Positions 1-5,239 are shown, numbered from the stretch's first letter. The stretch is 7,540 nt of DNA from Propionibacteriaceae bacterium (GCA_003158895.1 PMLO01000153.1:4367-11906), one strand, 5' to 3'. Program-made: numbers and translations. The notes: a model not told the origin generated them from the sequence alone.

Positions 1-338
1 GGGCCGATGATGTGGACGACGCCCTGGTCCTTGTCGCCCAGGGAGTGGATGCGCAGCCCGAACTCCGCGGCGTTGTGGCGCAGGGTGTCGACCTGGAGCT
101 TCGACACCGGGTCGGCGATCGGCGCGGTGATGTTGAGAGTCGGTGTGTTGTGGTCCTCGGTGCACAGTGTGAGGTCTGGCCGTCGCACTGTACGACCGGC
201 GAGCCGGAGCCCGTCGAACGCCTGGGGGCTCGTGACCTCGTGCACCAGATGCAGGTCGATGAACAACAGGTCGGGCTCGCCCGGCGTGGCCGTCACCACG
301 TGATCGTCCCAGACCTTCTCCGAAAGGGTCCTGCCCAT
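1..338 (-). CDS. leuC: 3-isopropylmalate dehydratase large subunit LeuC, N-terminal part (runs off left edge)
   Basis: LeuC with LeuD isomerises 2-isopropylmalate to 3-isopropylmalate in cytosolic leucine biosynthesis, using a 4Fe-4S cluster. Reading the minus strand from the ATG at 338-336 gives 112 codons beginning MGRTLSEKVWDDHVV. Family hallmarks follow in order: IDLHLVHEVTSPQAFDGLRL (about residues 27-46), EDHNTPT (61-67) and GDKDQGVVHIIG at the edge, matching the aconitase-fold N-terminus. The family is usually about 470 residues, so roughly the first quarter is present and the cluster cysteines lie outside. AGGA sits 5 nt before the start (plus 342-348 region), which supports it. The gene is divergent from an IclR regulator, a common actinobacterial layout in which the regulator controls leuCD. 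CTEDHNTPT is slightly unlike the usual DHNVPT form but still convincing. Confidence 0.95.
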   Translation of the reverse strand, partial: MGRTLSEKVWDDHVVTATPGEPDLLFIDLHLVHEVTSPQAFDGLRLAGRTVRRPDLTLCTEDHNTPTLNITAPIADPVSKLQVDTLRHNAAEFGLRIHSLGDKDQGVVHIIG

Positions 339-382
339 GAGCTTCCTCGCCCTCGTCGCCTCGGTGGCCGGCCCCACGGCCG

Positions 383-391
383 ACTATCCCA
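383..391 (-). promoter_or_regulatory. Probable leuC promoter, extended -10
   Basis: On the minus strand the sequence TGGGATAGT occurs here. GATAGT matches TATAAT-type boxes well and TGG directly before it forms an extended -10. No good -35 is visible at 16-18 bp, which extended -10 promoters tolerate. Transcription would start near plus 376, giving a leader of about 38 nt that holds the leuC ribosome binding site. The box overlaps the palindrome at 388-398. Start-site position is inferred. Confidence 0.45.
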
Positions 392-406
392 GTATGGGGT
401 TTACTG
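388..406. promoter_or_regulatory. Candidate IclR-regulator operator in the leuC divergent region
   Basis: Two overlapping symmetries lie here: the palindrome CCCA-GTA-TGGG (388-398), and the inverted repeat CAGTA-N7-TACTG (390-394 and 402-406). Together they cover the likely leuC -10 and the likely -35 of the regulator. IclR-family proteins bind short inverted repeats between divergent genes and often repress themselves, so this is the best operator candidate. Assigning the site to this regulator is inference; I did not match it to a published consensus. Confidence 0.45.
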
Positions 407-439
407 CCCGCCAAGTGAGACGCTAGTATCACAGTATGG
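390..439 (+). repeat. Direct repeat CAGTATGG, 42 bp apart
   Basis: CAGTATGG occurs exactly at 390-397 and 432-439. The 42-bp offset is close to four helical turns, so both copies face the same side of the helix. The second copy includes the regulator's ATG (436-438), so a protein bound there would cover the transcription and translation start. Possibly an auxiliary operator for cooperative binding. Confidence 0.45.
401..429 (+). promoter_or_regulatory. Leaderless promoter of the IclR regulator
   Basis: TTACTG (401-406) and TAGTAT (424-429) are separated by 17 bp. TAGTAT fits the actinobacterial -10 form TANNNT and ends 6 nt before the ATG at 436. That places the transcription start at or next to the A of the start codon. 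No Shine-Dalgarno sequence precedes the gene, which is consistent with a leaderless mRNA. The -35 match is weak. Confidence 0.6.
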
Positions 440-1161
440 ACAACTCGAGTGGTGTGGGCGTTCTCGACAAGGCGGCGCTGGTGCTCAGCGCCCTGGAGTC
501 GGGGCCGACCACCCTGGCCGGACTGGTCAGCGCCACCGGTCTCGCTCGCCCCACCGCTCACCGACTGGCCGTCGCCCTCGAGCACCATCGACTCGTGAGC
601 CGCGACCTTCACGGCAGGTTCGTCCTCGGTCCACGTCTCACCGAGCTCGCGTCCGCCGCCGGCGAAGACCGGCTGCTGGCGACCGCGGGTCCCATTCTTG
701 CTCGCCTTCGCGACATCACGGGAGAATCCGCTCAACTCTACCGTCGGCAAGGTGACATCCGCGTGTGCGCAGCCGCCGCGGAGCGCCCGTCCGGTCTCCG
801 CGACACCATCCCGGTCGGGTCTCAGCTCACGATGAGCGCCGGCTCGGCCGCACAGGTCCTGCTCGCCTGGGAAGAGCCGGAGCGGATCCAGCGCGGCCTC
901 ACGGGCGCCAACTTCTCCGCGGTCGCGCTCGCGGCCGTACGGCGTCGTGGCTGGTGCCAGTCGGTCGCCGAGCGCGAGGCAGGCGTCGCGTCGGTCTCCG
1001 CCCCCGTACGGTCTCCCTCCGGCAAGGTCATCGCCGCCGTGAGCGTGTCCGGCCCCATCGAGCGCCTCACGCGCCAGCCGGGTCGGCTTCACGCGGCCGC
1101 CGTCATGGCCGCCGCCGAGCGCCTGTCCGAGGTCCTGCGTCGTACGGGCGCCGCCGAGTAG
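436..1161 (+). CDS. ndgR: IclR-family transcriptional regulator, NdgR/LtbR type
   Basis: A 241-residue cytosolic DNA-binding regulator of usual IclR length. An N-terminal winged helix-turn-helix occupies about residues 6-65, with the recognition helix around TGLARPTAHRL (34-44) and the wing ending DLHGRFVLG (57-65). The C-terminal effector domain (about 75-240) carries SAGSAAQVLLAW and, after a GWCQS segment, EAGVASVSAPVRSPSG and AVSVSGP, both typical IclR effector-domain stretches. Its head-to-head position with leuC is the known context of NdgR in Streptomyces and LtbR in Corynebacterium, which control leucine and other amino-acid genes. The symbol rests on that synteny plus family features. 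The ATG at 436 is favoured because the protein starts at the expected N-terminus and a -10 box lies 6 nt upstream. Autoregulation is likely from the operator-like repeats. Confidence 0.88.
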   Translation: MDNSSGVGVLDKAALVLSALESGPTTLAGLVSATGLARPTAHRLAVALEHHRLVSRDLHGRFVLGPRLTELASAAGEDRLLATAGPILARLRDITGESAQLYRRQGDIRVCAAAAERPSGLRDTIPVGSQLTMSAGSAAQVLLAWEEPERIQRGLTGANFSAVALAAVRRRGWCQSVAEREAGVASVSAPVRSPSGKVIAAVSVSGPIERLTRQPGRLHAAAVMAAAERLSEVLRRTGAAE

Positions 1162-1224
1162 CCGCTGCGGCGCATCCGCCACAGACACGTACTCCCTCTC
1201 AGACTCACGAATCGCTGATCCCCA

Positions 1225-1283
1225 TCGAGGGGTCACGACACGCCGAGATTCGACAAGGCCCCACACACATCGCGACCCCTCGA
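1225..1283. repeat. 59-bp repeat unit A with pairing ends
   Basis: The unit begins TCGAGGGGTCACGA (1225-1238) and ends TCGCGACCCCTCGA (1270-1283). These arms pair at 13 of 14 positions with a single A-C mismatch, leaving a 31-nt loop. Its first 29 bases match unit B at 26 of 29 positions, and its last 9 match at 8 of 9. The core (bases 30-50) is unrelated to that of unit B. It could act as a structured RNA, a protein-binding site or a small REP/MITE-like mobile repeat. No function is recognised. Confidence 0.6.
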
Positions 1284-1308
1284 CTGCTGCCATTGATCTC
1301 GCCCGATG

Positions 1309-1367
1309 TCGAAGTGTCACGACACGCCGAGAATCGAGCCGTCAGCCCGCAGCTGGTGACTCCTCGA
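1309..1367. repeat. 59-bp repeat unit B with imperfect pairing ends
   Basis: Same length and orientation as unit A, starting 84 bp further on (about eight helical turns). The arms 1309-1322 and 1354-1367 pair at 11 of 14 positions, weaker than in unit A. It contains GTGTC-AC-GACAC (1314-1325), a near-palindrome that is only partly kept in unit A. The block GTCACGACACGCCGAGA (1316-1332) is identical to 1232-1248. The stem changes relative to unit A are not compensatory, which slightly favours a DNA-level role or decay over a conserved RNA fold. Confidence 0.6.
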
Positions 1368-1379
1368 CGTGGCGAGGGG
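1360..1379 (+). other. Short hairpin overlapping the end of repeat unit B
   Basis: CTCCTCG (1360-1366) can pair with CGAGGGG (1373-1379) around a 6-nt loop, with one G-U pair. The left arm is also the 3' arm of unit B, so the two folds exclude each other. No T run follows, so it is not a classical terminator. Confidence 0.35.
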
Positions 1380-1455
1380 CGGAGCCTCCACAGCACGTAC
1401 GAGCCTCACGCCTGGCGCTGAGTGGCCGGAGGACCGACGACATGAGCTCGAACCC

Positions 1456-1484
1456 TTGTCGCGCTTGGGTGGAGCGTGTTGCAT
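1456..1484 (+). promoter_or_regulatory. Possible leaderless promoter of the small conserved gene
   Basis: TTGTCG (1456-1461), a 17-bp spacer, then TTGCAT (1479-1484) ends 6 nt before GTG at 1491. Spacing is ideal for a leaderless start, but TTGCAT lacks the conserved A at position 2 of the -10 box. It helps choose GTG 1491 over GTG 1476. Confidence 0.35.
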
Positions 1485-1490
1485 GGTGGT

Positions 1491-1898
1491 GTGATCACGT
1501 TCGAGCTGGCCCGCGAGCTCGCGGAGGCGGGGATGCCCTGGATGCCCGCATCGGGCGACAGGTTCGTCATCCCCGGCAAGGAGATGGACGACGAGGTCTT
1601 CCATGTTGCCGAGATGACCATCGAGGTGGCCTCCCATCATGGCGAAGGCGTCGTGAAGTTCAACGGAACCACGGAGTGGGCGCTCGATTCGATCCCCTCC
1701 GAGAACGTCCTGTGGCTCCCCCGTGAGGACCAGCTCCGCGACGCGCTGGGCCAGAGCCTGATTGCGCTCGAGCACGAGGGCACCCAGTGGATCGTCACGT
1801 ACGGGTCGGGCGGGCGTCTGGAGCGCGTCCGAGACGACGATGTCGAGTGCGGGTACGCCCGGGCACTCCTGGCCGTCCTCGATCGGGACGCCCGCTAG
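1491..1898 (+). CDS. Uncharacterised small actinobacterial protein (family sometimes labelled pilus-assembly CpaE-like)
   Basis: A 135-residue soluble, acidic protein with no signal peptide or membrane segment. It resembles a small actinobacterial family recognised by GDRFVIP (about residues 22-28), DDEVFHVAEM (33-42), FNGTTEWALDSI (57-68) and LWLPREDQL (74-82). Database entries often carry a pilus-assembly CpaE label, but there is no P-loop and the length is far below true CpaE, so that name should not be trusted. GTG 1491 is chosen because the family begins close to the ITFELARELAEAG helix and a promoter-like -10 lies 6 nt upstream. GTG 1476 would add five residues (MLHGG). The stop codon is shared with the -10 box of the downstream hydrolase. 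Function unknown. Confidence 0.75.
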   Translation: MITFELARELAEAGMPWMPASGDRFVIPGKEMDDEVFHVAEMTIEVASHHGEGVVKFNGTTEWALDSIPSENVLWLPREDQLRDALGQSLIALEHEGTQWIVTYGSGGRLERVRDDDVECGYARALLAVLDRDAR

Positions 1899-1901
1899 CC
1901 T
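1896..1901 (+). promoter_or_regulatory. -10 box TAGCCT for the hydrolase, overlapping the upstream stop codon
   Basis: TAGCCT fits TANNNT and ends 7 nt before the GTG at 1909, which indicates a leaderless transcript. The TAG of the box is the stop codon of the preceding gene. No -35 is recognisable. No Shine-Dalgarno sequence precedes the GTG, which supports the reading. Confidence 0.5.
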
Positions 1902-1908
1902 GAACAGC

Positions 1909-2766
1909 GTGTTCGACCTCTTCGGTGACCTCGCCTTCGGCACGCTCACCCGCGACGCCGGGACGTGCCTCGCGCTCCTGACCGCCGAGGCGGAACCGTC
2001 GAAGGGGGTCGTGCTGGCCGTACATGGCTTCACGGGCGCCAAGGAGGACTTCCTGTTCCTCCTACCCGAGCTCGCGGCGAAGGGCTGGACGGCCTCCGCC
2101 GTCGACCTGCGCGGGGTGCACCAGTCGACCTCCACCGGACCGTACGACCTCGACACGCTCGCCTCGGACCTGGTCGCCGTCGCCCGGCACCTGGGCACTC
2201 CTGTACACCTCGTGGCCCACTCGTTCGGTGGTCTCTCGGCGCAGCGAGCCGTCATCGCCGCGCCCGAGGTCTTCTCCTCGCTCACGCTCATCTGCTCGGG
2301 CCCCGCGGGCTTCATGGCCTCACCGGACCTCATTCCGATCACCATCGACCGGATCAGGATGTTCCAGGGAGCCCTCGCCGGCCACACCCTTGATGAGGCC
2401 TGGGACGCGAAGACCGCGTACGAGAACGTCGAGATGCATCCGGCGATGGCGTCGTTCCTCCGGGAGCGGTTCGTGGTGGGCAGCCATGAGGCGGCGGTAC
2501 GCAACGTCGAGGATCTCCTGCACGCCCCGGATGTGGTCGACGCTGTGGCCGCGACCGGCGTCCCGTGCGCCGTCATGTACGGAGAGCGCGACGGCACCTG
2601 GAACCAGGAGACTCAGAACGAGATGGCCGTACGGCTGGGTACGAGTCCCATCCGCATCCCTGACGCGACCCACCTGCCGATGCTCGAGAACGTCGACGCG
2701 ACCGCCGAGGCCCTCGTCCAGATCTTCGAGAGGGCTACTCAGGCAACAGCTGCCGACAGGGCGTGA
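1909..2766 (+). CDS. Alpha/beta-hydrolase (serine hydrolase of unknown substrate)
   Basis: A 285-residue cytosolic hydrolase of the alpha/beta-fold superfamily. Visible elements in order are the oxyanion-hole region LAVHGFTGAKEDF (36-48), the second-strand motif VDLRG (65-69), the nucleophile elbow VAHSFGG with Ser105, a helical lid region (about 135-205), YGERDGTW with probable acid Asp228, and DATHLPMLE with probable base His255. The triad is complete. The substrate cannot be told from sequence; lysophospholipase, epoxide hydrolase and esterase relatives look alike. The frame stays open upstream to ATG 1762, but that stretch is antisense-like coding noise over the previous gene. GTG 1909 is chosen because homologous sequence begins there and a TAGCCT -10 box sits 7 nt ahead. 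It probably has its own transcript and is convergent with the antitoxin-like gene on the right. Confidence 0.85.
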   Translation: MFDLFGDLAFGTLTRDAGTCLALLTAEAEPSKGVVLAVHGFTGAKEDFLFLLPELAAKGWTASAVDLRGVHQSTSTGPYDLDTLASDLVAVARHLGTPVHLVAHSFGGLSAQRAVIAAPEVFSSLTLICSGPAGFMASPDLIPITIDRIRMFQGALAGHTLDEAWDAKTAYENVEMHPAMASFLRERFVVGSHEAAVRNVEDLLHAPDVVDAVAATGVPCAVMYGERDGTWNQETQNEMAVRLGTSPIRIPDATHLPMLENVDATAEALVQIFERATQATAADRA

Positions 2767-2774
2767 TCCCTCAC

Positions 2775-2814
2775 ATCACGGAGGATCTCGACGATCAACC
2801 CGACCTCGTGTGAT
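2775..2814. terminator. Weak hairpin between convergent genes, possible bidirectional terminator
   Basis: ATCAC (2775-2779) and GAGG (2781-2784) pair with GTGAT (2810-2814) and CCTC (2804-2807), separated by a small internal loop. The apical loop is about 19 nt. It lies between the hydrolase stop and the stop of the minus-strand gene, where a terminator is expected, but there is no T run on either side. Confidence 0.25.
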
Positions 2815-2818
2815 CACA
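2809..2818. other. Perfect 10-bp palindrome TGTGATCACA
   Basis: An exact palindrome in the 78-bp gap between convergent genes, partly overlapping the hairpin at 2775-2814. Half-sites TGTGA/TCACA recall Crp but without the 6-bp spacer, and no start codon is nearby. Role unknown. Confidence 0.3.
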
Positions 2819-2844
2819 GCAGCAGGTTATCGAGCCGCGGATGC

Positions 2845-3146
2845 CTAGCTCGCCAGGTATCGGTCGAGCGCGCGTCTCATGACCTCCGAGGCGCTCACGT
2901 GCTCTCGGTCAGCACGGTCCTTGACGGCCTCCGCCCGCGCGTCGTCCAGCCGAACAGTCACAGTCTTCGCCGCGCTGATTCCGACTGGCAGGGGTCGACC
3001 AACCGGTCGTGGCCTGGCACCCGGGAACCCGCCTCCGAGTTGGCCACGAGTCGCTCGATGAACTCTTCTGTCACCGGAGCCCCATCAACAGTCCCCCACA
3101 CCCCATCATCCGATGGCACCCTGAGTCTGCCGAGCGGGTCTGACAC
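2845..3146 (-). pseudogene. Ribbon-helix-helix (CopG-type) antitoxin-like gene broken by a one-base frameshift
   Basis: The minus strand reads from GTG at 3146 in one frame as ...VWGTVDGAPVTEEFIERL then VANSEAG, which resembles the N-terminal region of actinobacterial RHH antitoxins. After EAG (about 3030) the sense continues in the next frame: FPGARPRPVGRPLPVG, then AAKTVTVRLDD and SASEVMRRALDRYLAS, ending at TAG (2847-2845). This second part is a clear RHH domain: a beta-strand TVTVRLDD followed by two helices. One extra G in the GGG run at plus 3028-3030 would join the frames into about 100 residues; the 302-nt span is one base short of whole codons. It lies 36 bp after trpS on the same strand, has no good Shine-Dalgarno sequence and has no toxin gene beside it. 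It may be a true pseudogene, a sequencing error or, less likely, recoded. Confidence 0.75.
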
Positions 3147-3182
3147 TCCCGACCATGGGTGGACCGTCCTGGCGCCTACGCC

Positions 3183-4298
3183 TCAGTAGACCATCTTCAT
3201 CGCCGTACGGACCTCGGCCAGTGTGGCGTCGGCGACGGAGTTCGCACGGTCGTTGCCGTCGGCGAGGATCTGGTGGAGGTGGGCGGGGTGGGCGAGGAGC
3301 TCGGAACGACGGGCGCGATGACCGGCGAGCCCCTCGTTGACCGCCTCGGTGACGAGCTTCTTGAGACCGCCGCCGCCGGCGTCGCCAAGCTCGGCGGCGA
3401 CATCGACCGGGTCCCGCTTCAGGAAGAGAGCCGCGAGGTTGACGAGGTTGGAGACCTCGGGGCGGTTGACCGGGTCGTACGTGATGTGGCGGTCCGAATC
3501 GGTGACCGCTTTCTTGATGACCTTCGCGGTCTCGTCCGCGGTCATGCCCAGCTCGATGACGTTGCCGCGGGACTTGCTCATCTTGGCGCCGTCCATGCCG
3601 AGGATGGTCACGGCCCCCTCGGACAGCAGCGCGTCGGGCGTCCGGAACACGGGCTGGTCGGGGACCGCCCTCCCGTACCGCTCGTCGAACCTCCGCGCGA
3701 TCACGCGTGCCTGCTCCAGGTGGGGAAGCTGGTCCTTGCCGACCGGTACGAGGTTGGCCTTGCAGAACAGGATGTCGGCCGCCTGGTGCACCGGGTACGT
3801 GAGCAGCAGCGCCGACATCGGACGGTCGCCGGTGTCGTCGAGCTCCGCCTTCACCGTCGGGTTGCGCCGCAGCTCGGCATCGGTGACCAAAGACAGGAAC
3901 GGGAGCATCAGCTGGTTGAGCGCCGGCACCGCCGAATGGGTGAAGATCGTGGTCTTCACGGGGTCGAGGCCGAGCGCCAGGTAGTCGGCCATCATCGAGT
4001 ACACGCGGTCCCGGATCGGCCCGACCCCGTCGCGGTCGGTGATCACCTGGTAGTCGGCGATGAGGATGTACGTCTCGACGCCGAGCTGCTGCACCTCCAG
4101 GCGGTTCTGCAACGATCCGAGCAGGTGTCCGATGTGGAGGTTGCCGGTCGGCCGGTCGCCGGTCATCACACGGAACCCCGAGGGGTCCTTCTCGATCTGC
4201 TCGCGGATCTCGCGGCTGCGCTCCACCGAACGCGTCAACGACGCGTCCGACGTGCTCTGCGCCAGCTCCTCGCCGGCGTCCGAGGTGGGCTCGGTCAT
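3183..4298 (-). CDS. trpS: Tryptophan--tRNA ligase
   Basis: A class I synthetase that charges tRNA-Trp with tryptophan using ATP in the cytosol. The 371-residue product has the HIGH signature at 55-58 (TGNLHIGHLLGSLQNR), the tryptophan-pocket region LIADYQVITD (79-88), LRRNPTVKAE (143-152), YPVHQAADILF (168-178), VPVGKDQLPH (184-193) and the second signature GAKMSKS (237-243). It belongs to the bacterial subclass with TGDRPTG before HIGH, as in streptococcal TrpRS, rather than the SGIQPTG type. About 44 residues precede the catalytic fold, a charged N-terminal extension that makes it longer than the usual 330-340. AGGA (plus 4306-4309) lies 7 nt before the ATG, supporting this start. It follows the PHP gene by 49 bp, with a hairpin in between that may affect its expression. 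Confidence 0.97.
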   Translation of the reverse strand: MTEPTSDAGEELAQSTSDASLTRSVERSREIREQIEKDPSGFRVMTGDRPTGNLHIGHLLGSLQNRLEVQQLGVETYILIADYQVITDRDGVGPIRDRVYSMMADYLALGLDPVKTTIFTHSAVPALNQLMLPFLSLVTDAELRRNPTVKAELDDTGDRPMSALLLTYPVHQAADILFCKANLVPVGKDQLPHLEQARVIARRFDERYGRAVPDQPVFRTPDALLSEGAVTILGMDGAKMSKSRGNVIELGMTADETAKVIKKAVTDSDRHITYDPVNRPEVSNLVNLAALFLKRDPVDVAAELGDAGGGGLKKLVTEAVNEGLAGHRARRSELLAHPAHLHQILADGNDRANSVADATLAEVRTAMKMVY

Positions 4299-4316
4299 GA
4301 TGGGTTCCTCTCCTCG

Positions 4317-4349
4317 GAGACGGGCCTGGATGCTAACAGAGGCCCGCTC
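4317..4349 (-). terminator. Hairpin between the PHP gene and trpS (terminator or attenuator-like)
   Basis: On the minus strand GAG plus CGGGCCT (plus 4349-4347 and 4346-4340) pair with AGGCCCG plus CTC (plus 4327-4321 and 4319-4317), with one bulged T. This gives a 10-bp GC-rich stem with a 12-nt loop. The left arm overlaps the PHP stop codon. No T run follows, so it may pause or weakly terminate rather than end transcription. The loop contains TAGCAT, which could alternatively serve as a trpS -10 box. Confidence 0.45.
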
Positions 4350-5208
4350 ACGAAGGTCCGACGCCGCCCCTCGCTGCGATCCTGTTGACGATCTCCTGGT
4401 ACGCGGTCGGCCGGGTCACGTTGATGCCCAGCGGGTTGTGGAGCTTCCCGGTGCCGTGGTAGTCGCTGGAGCCTGTACGGATGAGGCCCGTACGCGCCCC
4501 GAGCTGGGTGAGCATCTCGCGGCTGCGCGCGTCGTGGTCGGTGTGGTCGACCTCGATCCCCTCCAGCCCGGCCTTCGCGAGCTCGGCGAGAGCATCACCG
4601 GTGAGGACATCCTTGGCGCCCGGCCCCCACGGATGCGCGATCACGGCCAGGCCCTTGGCGCCGCGGATGAGGGCGAGCGCCTCGAGGATCGGCGTCGCGT
4701 ACCGCTCGACGTAGGCGGGCTTGCCGTCGCCGAGGTACATGGCGAACGCCTCGTCGCGGTTGGCGACGTAGCCCTTGGCGACCATCGCGTCCGCGATGTG
4801 CGGCCGGCCCAGCGACGGGGACAGACCGCGAGAGGCCGCGACATCCTCCTCCGTGAGCGGCAGACCGAGCTCGGCCAGCTTGTCGAGGAAGGCCTGCAAA
4901 CGCTCCACCCGGCTGGCGCGGAGCTTCGTCAGCTCCGCGAGCAAGGGCCGGTTCCAGGGGTCGCAGCCGTACCCCAGCAGGTGGACGGGACGGTCCTTGT
5001 ACCGCGTGGACATCTCCACACCCGGCAGCACCGAGAGCCCTATCCGGCGTCCGGCCTCACGCGCCTCGGTGATCCCGTCGAACGTGTCGTGGTCGCACAG
5101 ACCGATGACATCCAGGCCCGCCTCCTGCGCGGCGAACACCAGCCGCGTCGGGCTGTCGGTGCCGTCGGAGACATTCGAGTGGACGTGCAGGTCAATACGC
5201 ATGGCCAT
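4348..5208 (-). CDS. PHP-domain metal-dependent phosphoesterase (TrpH/RNase AM-like)
   Basis: A 286-residue cytosolic metal enzyme. The PHP metal ligands are visible in order: DLHVHS (6-11), LCDHDT (37-42), PGVEMS (62-67), IAHPWG (190-195) and GSSDYHG (246-252). The region between about 95 and 180, with GRPHIADAMV and ERY, matches the helical insert of the TrpH/YciV group. Members of that group are 5'-3' exoribonucleases or 3',5'-nucleotide bisphosphate phosphatases; which applies here cannot be told from sequence. Three in-frame starts exist: TTG 5214, ATG 5208 and ATG 5202. ATG 5208 is used; ATG 5202 (MRIDLHVHS) fits the usual family start equally well and has TTGAAT 6 nt upstream. No Shine-Dalgarno sequence is seen. 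The gene lies about 30 bp after the glutamate dehydrogenase and may be co-transcribed with it. Confidence 0.9.
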   Translation of the reverse strand: MAMRIDLHVHSNVSDGTDSPTRLVFAAQEAGLDVIGLCDHDTFDGITEAREAGRRIGLSVLPGVEMSTRYKDRPVHLLGYGCDPWNRPLLAELTKLRASRVERLQAFLDKLAELGLPLTEEDVAASRGLSPSLGRPHIADAMVAKGYVANRDEAFAMYLGDGKPAYVERYATPILEALALIRGAKGLAVIAHPWGPGAKDVLTGDALAELAKAGLEGIEVDHTDHDARSREMLTQLGARTGLIRTGSSDYHGTGKLHNPLGINVTRPTAYQEIVNRIAARGGVGPS

Positions 5209-5239
5209 ATTCAACCAAGAGACCGCGCCCCCGCGAACG

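Larger units (their letters stand above)
1162..1490. other. 329-bp non-coding interval
   Basis: No convincing gene was found on either strand. The interval holds two 59-bp repeat units, a further short hairpin (1360-1379) and, at its right end, a possible promoter for the next gene. No clear rho-independent terminator follows the IclR gene; GCGG-CGCAT-CCGC just after its stop is too weak to call. Confidence 0.6.

Noticed and set aside
1225..1367. Repeats as a CRISPR array
   Set aside because: Only two copies, with no regular further repeats, cas genes or leader; conserved pairing 3' ends inside each unit argue against spacers.
1205..1396. Small minus-strand frame with repeated SACRD motifs
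   Set aside because: The repeated peptide is only the translation of the two DNA repeats; no ribosome binding site or conserved domain.
1442..1726. Plus-strand frame starting at ATG 1442 with a perfect GGAGGA 8 nt upstream (1428-1433)
   Set aside because: It overlaps the conserved gene at 1491 in another frame and its translation is Arg/Gly-rich without family sense. The strong ribosome binding site is curious but may be chance; a short leader peptide cannot be excluded.
1317..2597. Long minus-strand open frame (426 codons) across the repeats, the small gene and the hydrolase
   Set aside because: Antisense to two well-supported genes; composition is low-complexity Ser/Arg/Ala/Pro with no recognisable domain, typical of high-GC shadow frames.
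2809..2818. Crp-binding site
   Set aside because: The TGTGA and TCACA halves abut without the 6-bp spacer and the site lies between gene ends, far from any start codon.
3020..3040. Programmed -1 frameshift in the antitoxin-like gene
   Set aside because: No X-XXY-YYZ slippery heptamer and no clear downstream stimulatory structure; a lost G in a short G run is simpler.
4299..4347. T-box riboswitch for trpS
   Set aside because: The gap from the PHP stop is only 49 bp, too short for a T-box with specifier and antiterminator, and no T-box consensus is visible.
3159..4388. Plus-strand open frame of 409 codons
   Set aside because: Exactly opposite trpS, which has complete synthetase signatures; the predicted protein is Arg/Val/Gly/Asp-rich noise.
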